A stretch of DNA of 15,609 nt. It comes from Myxococcales bacterium (GTDB lineage: Bacteria > Myxococcota > Polyangia > Fen-1088). A program made the position numbers and the translations under genes. Below the pieces are notes generated by a model, which did not search any database, was not told the DNA's origin, and saw nothing but the letters and a program-made list of their open reading frames with translations. The stretch is from NCBI GenBank assembly GCA_003159055.1, contig PMLH01000536.1:1-15609 (forward strand), in the 5' to 3' direction. This document shows positions 6,432 to 14,404 of this stretch, piece after piece. The number at the start of each line of letters is the position of its first letter. Position 1 is the stretch's first letter.

Positions 6432-7796
6432 ATGTTCAAAAAGCGCGACGTAGCCATCCATTTCGTAGGAATCGGCGGTATCGGCATGTCCGGTATCGCC
6501 GAAGTTCTTTTGAACCTGGGATATCAGGTTTCGGGGTCCGACCAGCGCGAGAGCGACGTGACCCGCCGGTTGCAATCGCTGGGCGGTCGCATCTTCGTCG
6601 GGCACCACGCCCATCAGGTGACCAGCGCGGATGTGGTGGTGATTTCCAGCGCAGTGAAGTCGGACAATCCCGAGGTCGTGGCCGCGCGCAGCCGCGACAT
6701 TCCGGTGATTCCGCGCGCCGAGATGTTGGGCGAGCTCATGCGGGTCAAGGACGGCGTCGCCGTCGCCGGCTCGCACGGGAAGACCAGCACGACCACCATG
6801 GTGGCGACCATCCTGGCGCACGCAGGCCTGGACCCGACGGTGGTCATCGGCGGCAAAGCCAAGGTGTTTGGTTCGAACGCGCGACTCGGACAGGGCGAAG
6901 TGCTGGTGGCAGAAGCCGACGAGTCCGACGGGTCGTTCCGTCACCTTTTGCCCATGGTCGCGGTGATCACCAACATCGACCGCGAGCACATGGACCACTA
7001 CGGCAACGAAGCTGCATTGCGGACTGCCTTCCTGGATTTTGCGAACCAGGTTCCGTTTTACGGCGTCGTGGTGGTGTGTGCGGACAACCCAACCGCGGCT
7101 GGGCTCTTGCCCGACCTGGTGAAGCGGCACGTGACCTACGGACTTTCCGCCGGCGACTACCGCGGCGAAATCCTCTCGGCGGATGCGCAGAGCACGCGCC
7201 TGCGCGTTTTCGTGCGGGGCCAGTCGCGCGGCGACGTGCTGGTGCGCATGCCCGGCATTCACTACGCCCAGAACGCGTTGGCTTCGCTGTGCGTGGCCGA
7301 CGTGTTCGACGTTCCTTTCCAGTCGAGCTGCGAGGCCTTGGCGGCTTTCGGCGGTGTCGACCGTCGCTTCTCGGTGCGAGGCGAGGCCGCCGGGGTGTTG
7401 GTGGTCGACGACTACGGCCACCATCCGACGGAGATGGCCGCAACCATCGCCGCTGCCCGTCTGTTCGGTCGGCGTTTGCTGGTTGCCTTCCAACCACACC
7501 GCTACACGCGCACGAGCGATCTCATGAAAGACTTCGCCCCGGCGCTCTCGGGCGCGGACGAAATCGTTCTGACCGATATTTATCCCGCGGGCGAAGCGCC
7601 CATCCCTGGCATCGACGTTCAGGCCCTGCTGCGAACCTTTCCGCGCGAAGCGAAGGTCAGCTATTCCCCGCGAAAGCAGCTGGCGGCGGATTTGGGTGCG
7701 CGGCTTCGCAAGGGGGATCTCCTGCTGACTCTCGGCGCGGGCGATATCACGACGGTGGCAACCGACGTGTTGGCGTCGCTGGAACACGGGACCTGA
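6432..7796 (+). CDS. murC: UDP-N-acetylmuramate--L-alanine ligase
   Basis: 454 residues, normal for MurC. The enzyme adds L-Ala to UDP-MurNAc with ATP, the first amino-acid step of peptidoglycan precursor synthesis in the cytoplasm. Signatures in order: nucleotide-binding VGIGGIGMS (12-20), P-loop GSHGKTST (113-120), EADESDGSF (161-169), NIDREHMDHY (181-190), HYAQNALA (277-284), GVDRRF (308-313), DDYGHHPTE (326-334) and FQPHRYTRT (353-361). All key motifs are intact. ATG 6432 has no strong ribosome site; the family N-terminus 'hFVGIGGIGMSGIAE' begins right after it, so the start is likely right. In many dcw clusters murB and ddl come next; here an antiparallel methyltransferase gene follows 46 bp after the stop. 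Confidence 0.97.
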   Translation: MFKKRDVAIHFVGIGGIGMSGIAEVLLNLGYQVSGSDQRESDVTRRLQSLGGRIFVGHHAHQVTSADVVVISSAVKSDNPEVVAARSRDIPVIPRAEMLGELMRVKDGVAVAGSHGKTSTTTMVATILAHAGLDPTVVIGGKAKVFGSNARLGQGEVLVAEADESDGSFRHLLPMVAVITNIDREHMDHYGNEAALRTAFLDFANQVPFYGVVVVCADNPTAAGLLPDLVKRHVTYGLSAGDYRGEILSADAQSTRLRVFVRGQSRGDVLVRMPGIHYAQNALASLCVADVFDVPFQSSCEALAAFGGVDRRFSVRGEAAGVLVVDDYGHHPTEMAATIAAARLFGRRLLVAFQPHRYTRTSDLMKDFAPALSGADEIVLTDIYPAGEAPIPGIDVQALLRTFPREAKVSYSPRKQLAADLGARLRKGDLLLTLGAGDITTVATDVLASLEHGT

Positions 7797-7842
7797 CCAG
7801 CGGAGCCCCGGGTTTTCCGCCTGAGCGTTCCGCCAGGGCGCT

Positions 7843-8550
7843 TCAGCGTTGCGACGCGAAGTAGAGGAAGTACTCGAGCTGGCGTCCGGCGCGCGCGATG
7901 TCGAAAGCGGCCTCGTCGCACTGGCCGAAGACCTCGGTCAATGCACCCTGCAGCCTGGCCGATCGGGACGATGACCAAACCGTAAGCAAGCCGCCCGACC
8001 GCAGCGCCAAGCGTGATGTTTCGAGGAAGGGCGACTGATAGAGCGACGCGTTTGACTCGTGAACCAGGAAGTCGGGCCCGTTGTCGACGTCGATCAAGAT
8101 GAGGTCTGCGCTTCGGGGCGTGAGCGATTCCATATAGGTGCGTAGGTCCGCGACATGCACCTGCACCCGCGGATCCCGCAAGGCCGCGCGCGCATGAGGC
8201 ATCAAGCCTTGCGACGCCCAATCCACAAGGAGGCCCTCGATCTCGACCACCTGGATTGTACGCGGCTTGGGGGACGCGACGACCTCCATCAGCGTAAACC
8301 CGAGGCCAAGTCCCCCGATGACGACGACCTCGGGAATCCGCACGCGGGCGAGCGATTCGGATGCGAGCCTCCTTTCGGTTGAGGCATCCTCCGAGTCCAT
8401 CAGAAAGACTCCGTTGGAAATCAGCTCGCACACCGGCGACGGAGCTGCGCCACCTTCGCGATTTCGCCAACGCAGGGCGAGCTCTCCAAACCTTGATGCT
8501 CCGCGGATGGTTGTTTCCGGGGAGCACGGGATTGGAAGGCGATGGGGCAC
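7843..8550 (-). CDS. Spermidine-synthase-like class I SAM methyltransferase
   Basis: 235 residues from GTG 8550, the first start after an in-frame stop near 8562. The fold signature is a Rossmann methyltransferase: motif I VVVIGGLGLGFTL (75-87), acidic strand-2 residue E103 in VVEIEG, HVADLR with D135, and ILIDVDNGPD (151-160), then a SRLALRSGGLLTVWSSS strand. The N-terminal segment LISNGVFLMDS resembles the beta domain of polyamine aminopropyltransferases. However, their GGGDGG motif is GGLGLG here, so aminopropyl transfer is doubtful; a methyltransferase or non-catalytic paralogue is as likely. Its gene lies antiparallel between murC and ftsQ, where murB and ddl often sit. It converges on murC and is divergent from ftsQ. 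No ribosome site is evident. Confidence 0.82.
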   Translation of the reverse strand: MPHRLPIPCSPETTIRGASRFGELALRWRNREGGAAPSPVCELISNGVFLMDSEDASTERRLASESLARVRIPEVVVIGGLGLGFTLMEVVASPKPRTIQVVEIEGLLVDWASQGLMPHARAALRDPRVQVHVADLRTYMESLTPRSADLILIDVDNGPDFLVHESNASLYQSPFLETSRLALRSGGLLTVWSSSRSARLQGALTEVFGQCDEAAFDIARAGRQLEYFLYFASQR

Positions 8551-8791
8551 GTTGGAGCACTATCGTTCGCGACATGCACGTGTCAAGTAGGCCTGGGCCA
8601 GAGCGCGCGGCTTGCTGTGATGAAGCACGTCGCTCAGATGCCAGGCCGTTTGGCGCGTCGGGTGACAAGAAATTTGGTACTTGCTCGATCCCGGGCGATC
8701 GTCCTGGTGTGCGCGAAGATGGCGGCAAGCCCCGACCACTGCGCCGAGCCCTGGCTCGGCGAGGGCCGATCTGCGCGCAGCGGGGGCCGCG
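8551..8791. other. Divergent 241-bp region before the ftsQAZ genes
   Basis: This gap separates the starts of the methyltransferase gene (minus) and ftsQ (plus), so promoters for both should lie here. The most AT-rich stretch is around 8661-8685 (gtgacaagaaatttggtac). GTGACA is a partial -35 match, but no good -10 follows at the right spacing. I see no RNA gene, repeat or recognisable coding remnant of murB or ddl. Confidence 0.4.
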
Positions 8792-9748
8792 GTGAACGGA
8801 CATCCTGCAACTCTCGACGTCGAAGCGCCTCGGCGTGGCTTGCTTCACCGACGACGGAACAACCGTCGCGTGGCCGTGCAACGCAAGAGCCTGCTCACGC
8901 TGGCGGGCGACGGTGGTGCCAAGGTTGGGCGTGCCCTCTTCAAGGCATCGCGCGTGGCGGGCAAGGTGCTCTTGCTGCTCGGCATCAGTGCTGCCTGTGT
9001 CTGGGGCGGACGATGGGCGATTGTTCATGTCGTCAATTCGCCCCAGTTCCAGATCAGCAATATCGAATTCTCCGCCACGCCTCACCTGAGTCACTCCGAG
9101 CTGCTGCGGCTCACGGGCGTCGAAATCGGCGACAAGCTGCTCGGCATCGACACCGATCAGGTGGCGGCTCGCATCGCCACGCACCCGTGGGTCGCCAGCG
9201 CGCGCACCAGCCGCCGTCTGCCGTCGTCCCTGGTCATTGAAGTTGCGGAAAAGCGGGCGGTCGCCGTGGCGGCTCTGTCCGGGCTCTATCTCATCGACGA
9301 GAACGGTCGCCCGTTCAAGCGCGCGACGATGGACGAAGCCGATGGGCTGCCAGTGCTGACCGGCATCGAGCGCGCTCGCTATGCGGACATGCGCGAGGTC
9401 AGCGAGGCTGCGTTTCGCAGGGCCATGGAGGTCCTGGGCGAGTACCGCAGCAAGTCCGGCCGCCCCGTGGTTGGCGAGGTCAACATCGATCCCGGCTTCG
9501 GCTACTCCCTCTTCCTTCTTGCCGGTGGAGCCGAGATTCGACTCGGCCAAGGAAATTTGGGCAAAAAATTGGCGCAACTCGATCAGATCTTCGATGCTGT
9601 TGAGACCAATGCGGGTGGGCTTGCCGCTCTCCGGATCGTGCATCTCGATCTTCCCGAGAGTGGTCGCGTGCCCGTGCTTTTCCGTGATGGTGAAAAGGCG
9701 TCGCTGGATTCCGCGAAACCAACTGCCGCCAAGCTAGCCAACAACTAA
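8792..9748 (+). CDS. ftsQ: Cell division protein FtsQ
   Basis: 318 residues from GTG 8792, chosen because a G-rich AGCGGGGG element precedes it. An in-frame TTG at 8681 and GTGs at 8870 and 8876 are alternatives. Layout: a basic cytoplasmic tail (RRGLLHRRRNNRRVAVQRK), one membrane helix at about 58-80, a POTRA domain at about 86-155 (FQISNIEFSATPHLSHSELL, then HPWVASARTSRRLPSSLVIE and VAEKRAVAV), and the beta-rich FtsQ domain to about 295. FtsQ is a bitopic divisome protein that links early ring components to the septal peptidoglycan synthases through FtsL and FtsB. It is followed after 31 bp by ftsA. The region upstream lacks the usual murB/ddl partner. Confidence 0.93.
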   Translation: MNGHPATLDVEAPRRGLLHRRRNNRRVAVQRKSLLTLAGDGGAKVGRALFKASRVAGKVLLLLGISAACVWGGRWAIVHVVNSPQFQISNIEFSATPHLSHSELLRLTGVEIGDKLLGIDTDQVAARIATHPWVASARTSRRLPSSLVIEVAEKRAVAVAALSGLYLIDENGRPFKRATMDEADGLPVLTGIERARYADMREVSEAAFRRAMEVLGEYRSKSGRPVVGEVNIDPGFGYSLFLLAGGAEIRLGQGNLGKKLAQLDQIFDAVETNAGGLAALRIVHLDLPESGRVPVLFRDGEKASLDSAKPTAAKLANN

Positions 9749-9779
9749 ATCGCGTAAACCAACAGCAGAGAGCAAGACC

Positions 9780-11009
9780 ATGGCCAGACGAAGCTCCGAC
9801 ATCATCGTTGGACTCGACATCGGAACCACCAAGATCGCAGCCGTGGTGGCGGAGATAGGCGAGGGCGGTCTCGATATCATCGGTGTCGGGACCCACGCGT
9901 CGAGGGGACTCAAGAAGGGCGTCATCGTCAACATTGACTCGACGGTGGCCGCCATCAAACAGGCCGTCCTGGAAGCGGAAGGAATGTCGGGCTGCGAGAT
10001 CTCTCAGGTCTACGTTGGCATCGCGGGCGGCCACATCAAGGGCATCAATTCGACGGGGACGGTCGCGGTCAAGGACAAGGAAGTTCGGACCAGCGACGTC
10101 TCCAAAGTGCTGGAGCTGGCGCGCGCCATCGCGCTGCCGGTGGATCGCCACATCGTCCACGTGCTGCCCCAAGAGTATAAGATCGACGGTCAGGACGGGG
10201 TGCGCGAGCCGCTCGGCATGTGCGGCGTTCGGCTCGAAGCGCGTGTTCACATCGTCACTGCCGCCGCAGCGGCCATGCAGAACGTGATCAAGTGCTGCAG
10301 CCGGTGCGAGCTGGAAGTTCTCGACATCGTGCTCGAACCGCTCGCATCCGGCGAAGCGGTCTTGGAAGAAGACGAAAAGGGGCTGGGCGTGGCGCTGGTC
10401 GACATCGGCGGCGGCACCACCGACATCGCGATCTTCACCGAGGGCTCGGTCGCGCACACCAGCGTGATTCCTCTCGGCGGCTATCAGCTGACCTCTGACA
10501 TCGCATTCGGGCTGCGTACGCCACCGCACGAGGCGGAAAAGATCAAGCACCAGTGGGGCTGCGCTCTCGCCAGCATGGTGGCCGAAGACGAGACCATCCA
10601 GGTCGCGTCGGTGGGCGGCCGTGCGCCGCGCGTGCTATCACGCCAGCTTCTCTGCCGCGACATCATCCAGCCGCGCATCGAGGAGATCTTCTCGTTCGTG
10701 AAGGCGGAAATCGTGCGCCTTGGCTGTGAGGATCTGCTTGCCTCCGGCGCCGTCATCACCGGCGGCTCGACGCAACTGCCCGGCATGGCCGAGCTGGCCG
10801 AGGACACCCTGGGCATTCCGGTGCGGCTCGGGGTTCCCAAGGGCGTGGGTGGTCTGGCCGACGTGGTCAAGTCGCCAAGCTTCGCCACCGGTGTGGGGCT
10901 TGTGCAGTATGCGGCGAACCAACAGGCGGCGAGCGCGCGCAACGCAATCCCGCCCACGCGGCCCGGCATGTTCGGTCGCCTGCGTCGGGTGCTGTCGAGC
11001 GCGTTCTAG
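9780..11009 (+). CDS. ftsA: Cell division protein FtsA
   Basis: 409 residues, typical length. This actin-like ATPase anchors FtsZ filaments to the inner membrane. Motifs: phosphate-1 GLDIGTTK (11-18), the inserted SHS2/1C region at about 80-160, phosphate-2 VDIGGGTTD (207-215) and adenosine motif GAVITGGSTQLPG (323-335). The C-terminal PGMFGRLRRVLSSAF is the amphipathic membrane-targeting helix, joined by a short Ala/Pro-rich linker. ATG 9780 has only a modest GAGAG element upstream; the N-terminus DIIVGLDIGTTK fits the family. The ftsQ stop lies 31 bp before it, indicating one transcript. A 192-bp gap then precedes ftsZ. Confidence 0.97.
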   Translation: MARRSSDIIVGLDIGTTKIAAVVAEIGEGGLDIIGVGTHASRGLKKGVIVNIDSTVAAIKQAVLEAEGMSGCEISQVYVGIAGGHIKGINSTGTVAVKDKEVRTSDVSKVLELARAIALPVDRHIVHVLPQEYKIDGQDGVREPLGMCGVRLEARVHIVTAAAAAMQNVIKCCSRCELEVLDIVLEPLASGEAVLEEDEKGLGVALVDIGGGTTDIAIFTEGSVAHTSVIPLGGYQLTSDIAFGLRTPPHEAEKIKHQWGCALASMVAEDETIQVASVGGRAPRVLSRQLLCRDIIQPRIEEIFSFVKAEIVRLGCEDLLASGAVITGGSTQLPGMAELAEDTLGIPVRLGVPKGVGGLADVVKSPSFATGVGLVQYAANQQAASARNAIPPTRPGMFGRLRRVLSSAF

Positions 11010-11201
11010 CCCGCAATGTTCACCAAAGCTGGATTGCCGACGGACATGACCAAACAGACTGGCTCCGACGCACGGAAGACTGGCGGGCTAGAAGGGGAGA
11101 GGTCCGACGGTGAAAATCCAACGGATGGCACGAAAAAAAACAGCAAAAAATTTGTCCTCCTCATCGCGGCGTGCGATCCAAGGAGACTAGGGAGAATTCA
11201 C
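11010..11201 (+). promoter_or_regulatory. ftsA-ftsZ intergenic region with phased A-tracts
   Basis: The 192-bp gap holds A8 (11133-11140) and A6 (11145-11150, followed by TTT) with centres about 11 bp apart. This is close to one helical turn, which predicts a bend, and such tracts can act as an UP element. TTGTCC at 11152-11157 could be a -35, but the hexamer 17 bp later (GATCCA) is a poor -10. The ftsZ frame is open throughout the gap from an ATG at 11016. CTCCT (11157-11161) can pair with AGGAG (11181-11185), a weak hairpin next to the ribosome site. Confidence 0.4.
11189..11195 (+). promoter_or_regulatory. Ribosome binding site fixing the FtsZ start
   Basis: AGGGAGA lies six bases before ATG 11202; an additional AAGGAGA is a few bases further upstream. 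It selects 11202 over the in-frame ATG at 11016, which would add 62 hydrophilic residues not seen in FtsZ proteins I know. Confidence 0.8.
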
Positions 11202-12722
11202 ATGCTCGAATTCGACGAACCGATACTGGGCCCCAAGATCAAGGTCGTGGGGGTAGGCGGCGGTGGCGGTAATGCCGTCAACACGATGATCGAGGCTGGC
11301 ATCCAGGGTGTTGATTTCGTGGCCGCCAACACCGACTGCCAGGTGCTGGAGACCAACCAGGCGCCGACCAAGATTCAGATCGGCAAGACCCTGACCAAGG
11401 GTTTGGGTGCGGGAGCCAATCCCGACATCGGCTGCGCCGCTGCACTGGAGGATGCTCAACGCATCGGCGAAGTGCTGGGGGGCGCCGACATGGTTTTCGT
11501 CACCGCGGGCATGGGCGGCGGCACCGGAACTGGTGCAGCCCCCGTTATCGCCAGAGCCGCGCGCGAGATGGGCGCACTGACGGTCGGCGTCGTCACCAAG
11601 CCGTTCATGTTCGAGGGGCTTCAGCGCAAGAAGAAGGCCACCTCGGGGATTGCCGAGCTGGCCAAGTCGGTCGACGCACTCATCGTGATTCCCAATGATC
11701 GCCTGATCAATCTCGCGGGTCGCAATCTGACCCTGCGTGAATCGTTCAACATGGTCGACAGCGTGTGCCTGACCGCGGTTCGCGGCATCAGCGACCTGGT
11801 GATGGTTCCTGGCCTCATCAACGTCGACTTCGCCGACGTCCGTTCGATCATGACCGGCATGGGCCGCGCGCTGATGGGCTCTGGTTTCGGCAAGGGCGAA
11901 AAGCGCGCGCTCGACGCTGCGCAGATGGCGATTACATCGCCGCTCTTGGAAGACGTTTCTATCAACGGCGCGACCGGAATCCTGGTGAACATCACTGGGG
12001 GACCCGATCTGACTCTCGCTGAGGTCAACGAGGCGTGCAGTTTGGTCCATGAAGCGGCCGACCCCGACGCCAATATCATCTTCGGTTCGGTCATCGATCC
12101 GAACCTGACCGAGGAAGTCCGCATTACCGTCATCGCGACCGGGTTCCAGAGCCGGGTCGCGGTCGAGACCTCCACGTCGGCGACCAGTGGGCGCCCGACG
12201 GTGAAGAAATCGACCGAGAACCAGATGACCTTGCCCATGCACAGTGGGGCAGGGCACAGCGTGGCCAGGGTCGCGATCAGCAACGCGATCGCGCTTTCCG
12301 CGCAGCCCGCTCCCACGATGTACGCGGAGCCTGGTCCCACCACGGTGCCTGTCGCTTCCAGCGCGGCGGCGCCGGTGTCCGAGCCGTTCGACGCTGTCGA
12401 CACCGACGTCGAGATCGAGGATCCCGAGCTACTTCGCTACCCGCCGCCAACGTCACTTCTGACGCCCGCACCTGTCTTTTCTCACGCTTCGGCCTCGGCA
12501 TCCGCGCCGACGTACGAGCGTCCGGTGATCCGTCCCGCCGTGGCCTCGCCCATCGCTCCCGCGAGCGTGACCAGCAGCGCCCGTCGCGCGGTCCCCACGC
12601 CGGCGCCGTCGCTTGCCACCGCTCATCTCGGGATCGAAGAGAGCGAATTCGACAAGCCGACCTACCTTCGGCGTGCCCTGGCCGGCGAAGGCATGCGGCA
12701 TCCCGGCGATCACAAGGGCTAG
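11202..12722 (+). CDS. ftsZ: Cell division GTPase FtsZ
   Basis: 506 residues, longer than the common 380-420 because of its linker. FtsZ is the tubulin-like GTPase that forms the division ring. The core is intact: [16 protein letters not shown] (14-29), tubulin signature GMGGGTGTG (103-111), the IPNDRL strand (163-168), T7 loop NVDFADV (207-213) that completes the neighbour's GTPase site, and the C-terminal subdomain to about 320. Residues about 320-478 are a disordered Pro/Ala/Ser/Thr-rich linker with an acidic patch ([13 protein letters not shown]). The tail [11 protein letters not shown] (482-492) is the conserved C-terminal peptide that binds FtsA and other ring proteins. SmpB follows 21 bp after the stop. 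Confidence 0.98.
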   Translation: MLEFDEPILGPKIKVVGVGGGGGNAVNTMIEAGIQGVDFVAANTDCQVLETNQAPTKIQIGKTLTKGLGAGANPDIGCAAALEDAQRIGEVLGGADMVFVTAGMGGGTGTGAAPVIARAAREMGALTVGVVTKPFMFEGLQRKKKATSGIAELAKSVDALIVIPNDRLINLAGRNLTLRESFNMVDSVCLTAVRGISDLVMVPGLINVDFADVRSIMTGMGRALMGSGFGKGEKRALDAAQMAITSPLLEDVSINGATGILVNITGGPDLTLAEVNEACSLVHEAADPDANIIFGSVIDPNLTEEVRITVIATGFQSRVAVETSTSATSGRPTVKKSTENQMTLPMHSGAGHSVARVAISNAIALSAQPAPTMYAEPGPTTVPVASSAAAPVSEPFDAVDTDVEIEDPELLRYPPPTSLLTPAPVFSHASASASAPTYERPVIRPAVASPIAPASVTSSARRAVPTPAPSLATAHLGIEESEFDKPTYLRRALAGEGMRHPGDHKG

Positions 12723-12743
12723 TTCTCGCGCCGAGGCGGAATC

Positions 12744-13232
12744 GTGGCGCGCGCAGGTGGGCGGAAGGGGGGTATGGACGCGCAGCAGGTGCTTGCGCGC
12801 AACCGCAAGGCCCGCCACACCTATGCCATCGACGAGGTCTGCGAAGCCGGGCTGGCGCTGGTCGGCTCGGAGGTCAAATCGATTCGCGATGGCAAGGTCG
12901 TCCTGGTCGATGCCTATGCCGTGATTGAGAAAGGCGAGGCCTGGTTGTGCGAGCTGGACATCGGCGTGTACGCCTTCGCGCACGCGCGCAATCACGATCC
13001 GCGGCGGCGGCGCAAGTTGCTGCTTCACAAGAGCGAAATCGATCGCCTGGCGGGCAAGGTGCAGGCGAAAGGGCTGACGTTGGTGCCGCTGTCGCTCTAT
13101 GAGAAAATGGGACGGGTCAAAGTGGAACTGGCGCTGGTGCACGGAAAACAGGAGTTCGATCGGCGTGACGATGTGAAGAAACGCGAAGCCCAGCGCGAAA
13201 TCGATCGCGGCATGTCACGGCGGCGTCGGTAA
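12744..13232 (+). CDS. smpB: SsrA (tmRNA)-binding protein SmpB
   Basis: 162 residues from GTG 12744, preceded by GAGGCGGA; ATG 12774, preceded by GGAAGGGGGG, would give 152 residues and is a real alternative. SmpB carries tmRNA to stalled ribosomes for trans-translation. Family features: ARNRKARHTYAI, GLALVGSEVKSIRDGKV, EAWLCELDIGVYAF, NHDPRRRRKLLLHKSEI, KGLTLVPLSLYEKMGRVKVE, then LVHGKQEFDRRDDVKKREA and a basic C-terminal tail. Nothing appears missing. It is on the same strand as ftsZ with a 21-bp gap, so probably co-transcribed with it. The tmRNA gene is not in the window. Confidence 0.97.
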   Translation: MARAGGRKGGMDAQQVLARNRKARHTYAIDEVCEAGLALVGSEVKSIRDGKVVLVDAYAVIEKGEAWLCELDIGVYAFAHARNHDPRRRRKLLLHKSEIDRLAGKVQAKGLTLVPLSLYEKMGRVKVELALVHGKQEFDRRDDVKKREAQREIDRGMSRRRR

Positions 13233-13285
13233 GGCGGCGATCGAGCCCGCGCGCCACAGATCCGACGCAAGAGCCTTCCGACTGC

Positions 13286-13291
13286 TACAAT
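13286..13291 (+). promoter_or_regulatory. Candidate -10 element for the PPK2 gene
   Basis: TACAAT (five of six bases match TATAAT) stands out in the GC-rich 87-bp gap between smpB and the polyphosphate kinase gene, 28 bases before its ATG. No good -35 hexamer lies 16-18 bp upstream, so an activator may be needed or the match may be chance. Confidence 0.35.
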
Positions 13292-13319
13292 CAGGCCACA
13301 CCACGGTGAGGGGAGCTCT

Positions 13320-14222
13320 ATGAAGAACCTACTCAAGAATGCCAAGAAGTACGCCTCCGCTTTTTGCGTGAAGGACGGCAGCAGATTCCGGCTCAAGGAT
13401 TTCGACCCCGCCGATACCCTCGGTATCAAGGCGGAGGAGAAGGACGAAGCGGCGCAGGCGATTCATCAGGGCGTCGAGGCGATCTCGCATCTGCAGGAGA
13501 GACTGTATGCGCAGGACCAGTGGGGCCTGCTGCTCATCTTCCAGGCCATGGATGCGGCGGGGAAAGACGGCACCATCAAGCACGTGCTTAGCGGCGTGAA
13601 CCCACAAGGCTGCGAGGTGCACGCCTTCAAGGCGCCAAGCGCCGAGGACTTAGACCACGATTTTCTATGGCGTTGCATGCGGCGGCTGCCGGAACGCGGT
13701 CGTCTCGGCATCTTCAATCGGTCCTACTACGAGGAAACCCTGGTCGTGCGGGTTCACCCCGAGTTTCTCGCGAAAGAGAAGCTGCCGCCGAGACTGGTCA
13801 CGAAAGACATTTGGAAAGAGCGTTTTCAGGACATCCGCCATTTCGAGCGCTACTTGTCCCGAAACGGCATCGTCGTCCGCAAGTTCTTCCTCAACCTTTC
13901 CAGGAAGGAGCAGAAGCGCAGGTTTCTTGAACGCCTGGAAAATCCCGACAAGTACTGGAAATTCTCCGCCGCCGATGCCAGCGAGCGCGAACGGTGGGAC
14001 GAGTACATGCAGGCCTACGAAGACACCATCCAGCACACCGCAACCGACGAGGCGCCCTGGTACGTGGTTCCCGCCGACAACAAATGGTTCGCCCGCATGG
14101 TCGTGTCCTCGGTGGTCATCGACACCCTGTCGTCATTGGATCTGAAGTTTCCCGAGGTTGACAAGGCCAGGCTTGGCGAGTTGACCTCCGCGCGAAACGC
14201 GTTGCGAAAGAATCGCCGATAA
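13320..14222 (+). CDS. PPK2-family polyphosphate:nucleotide phosphotransferase (class III-like)
   Basis: 300 residues from ATG 13320, with GAGGGGAG five bases upstream. PPK2 enzymes transfer phosphate between polyphosphate and nucleotides. Visible motifs: Walker A-like FQAMDAAGKDGTIKHVLSG (74-92), NPQGCEVHAFKAPS, HDFLWR, Walker B-like GIFNRSYYEE (130-139), lid segment SRKEQKRRFLER (194-205), KYWKFSAAD (211-219) and PWYVVPADNKWFAR (246-259). The N-terminal FRLKDFDPADT segment and single-domain size resemble class III enzymes that phosphorylate AMP and ADP, so regeneration of ADP/ATP from polyphosphate is the likely direction; class is inferred from remembered sequence style. It lies 87 bp after smpB and converges on the beta-helix gene. 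Confidence 0.93.
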   Translation: MKNLLKNAKKYASAFCVKDGSRFRLKDFDPADTLGIKAEEKDEAAQAIHQGVEAISHLQERLYAQDQWGLLLIFQAMDAAGKDGTIKHVLSGVNPQGCEVHAFKAPSAEDLDHDFLWRCMRRLPERGRLGIFNRSYYEETLVVRVHPEFLAKEKLPPRLVTKDIWKERFQDIRHFERYLSRNGIVVRKFFLNLSRKEQKRRFLERLENPDKYWKFSAADASERERWDEYMQAYEDTIQHTATDEAPWYVVPADNKWFARMVVSSVVIDTLSSLDLKFPEVDKARLGELTSARNALRKNRR

Positions 14223-14286
14223 GTACAAGAACGAGTCGAATCATCCAGCGAATTCCGGCCTAGCCTCCTTAGCCAATTTCTTGGAG

Positions 14287-14302
14287 GACAGCGAACGCTG
14301 TC
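14287..14302. other. Small perfect hairpin in the convergent gap after the PPK2 gene
   Basis: GACAGC and GCTGTC flank a GAAC tetraloop, giving a 6-bp stem in the 182-bp gap between the convergent PPK2 and beta-helix genes. A second, 5-bp hairpin (GCGGC/GCCGC, 14362-14376) lies nearby. Neither has a T-run, so terminator function is only possible. Nothing else is apparent in the gap. Confidence 0.3.
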
Positions 14303-14404
14303 AGCCCAAGCCGGCTGCGTTCCTTCATGCCTCAGGTGATTGGTTACTGTCAACCTGGAGTGCGGCGAACGGCCGCGAAGGCGCCCGATGCACAAGCCGC
14401 AAGG

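Noticed and set aside
8361..8795. Plus-strand open frame ending in a GTGA overlap with the ftsQ start
   Set aside because: It is antisense to the methyltransferase N-terminus, has shadow-like Arg/Pro composition and no resemblance to MurB or Ddl; the overlap with ftsQ looks accidental.
6258..10550. Long open frames on the minus strand opposite murC, ftsQ and ftsA (for example 6258-7787 and 7661-9643)
   Set aside because: They are antisense to clearly conserved genes, are Arg/His/Ala-rich with no family motifs, and are what high GC content produces by chance.
11187..12257. Minus-strand open frame of 356 codons opposite ftsZ
   Set aside because: Fully antisense to the conserved FtsZ core and without recognisable motifs.
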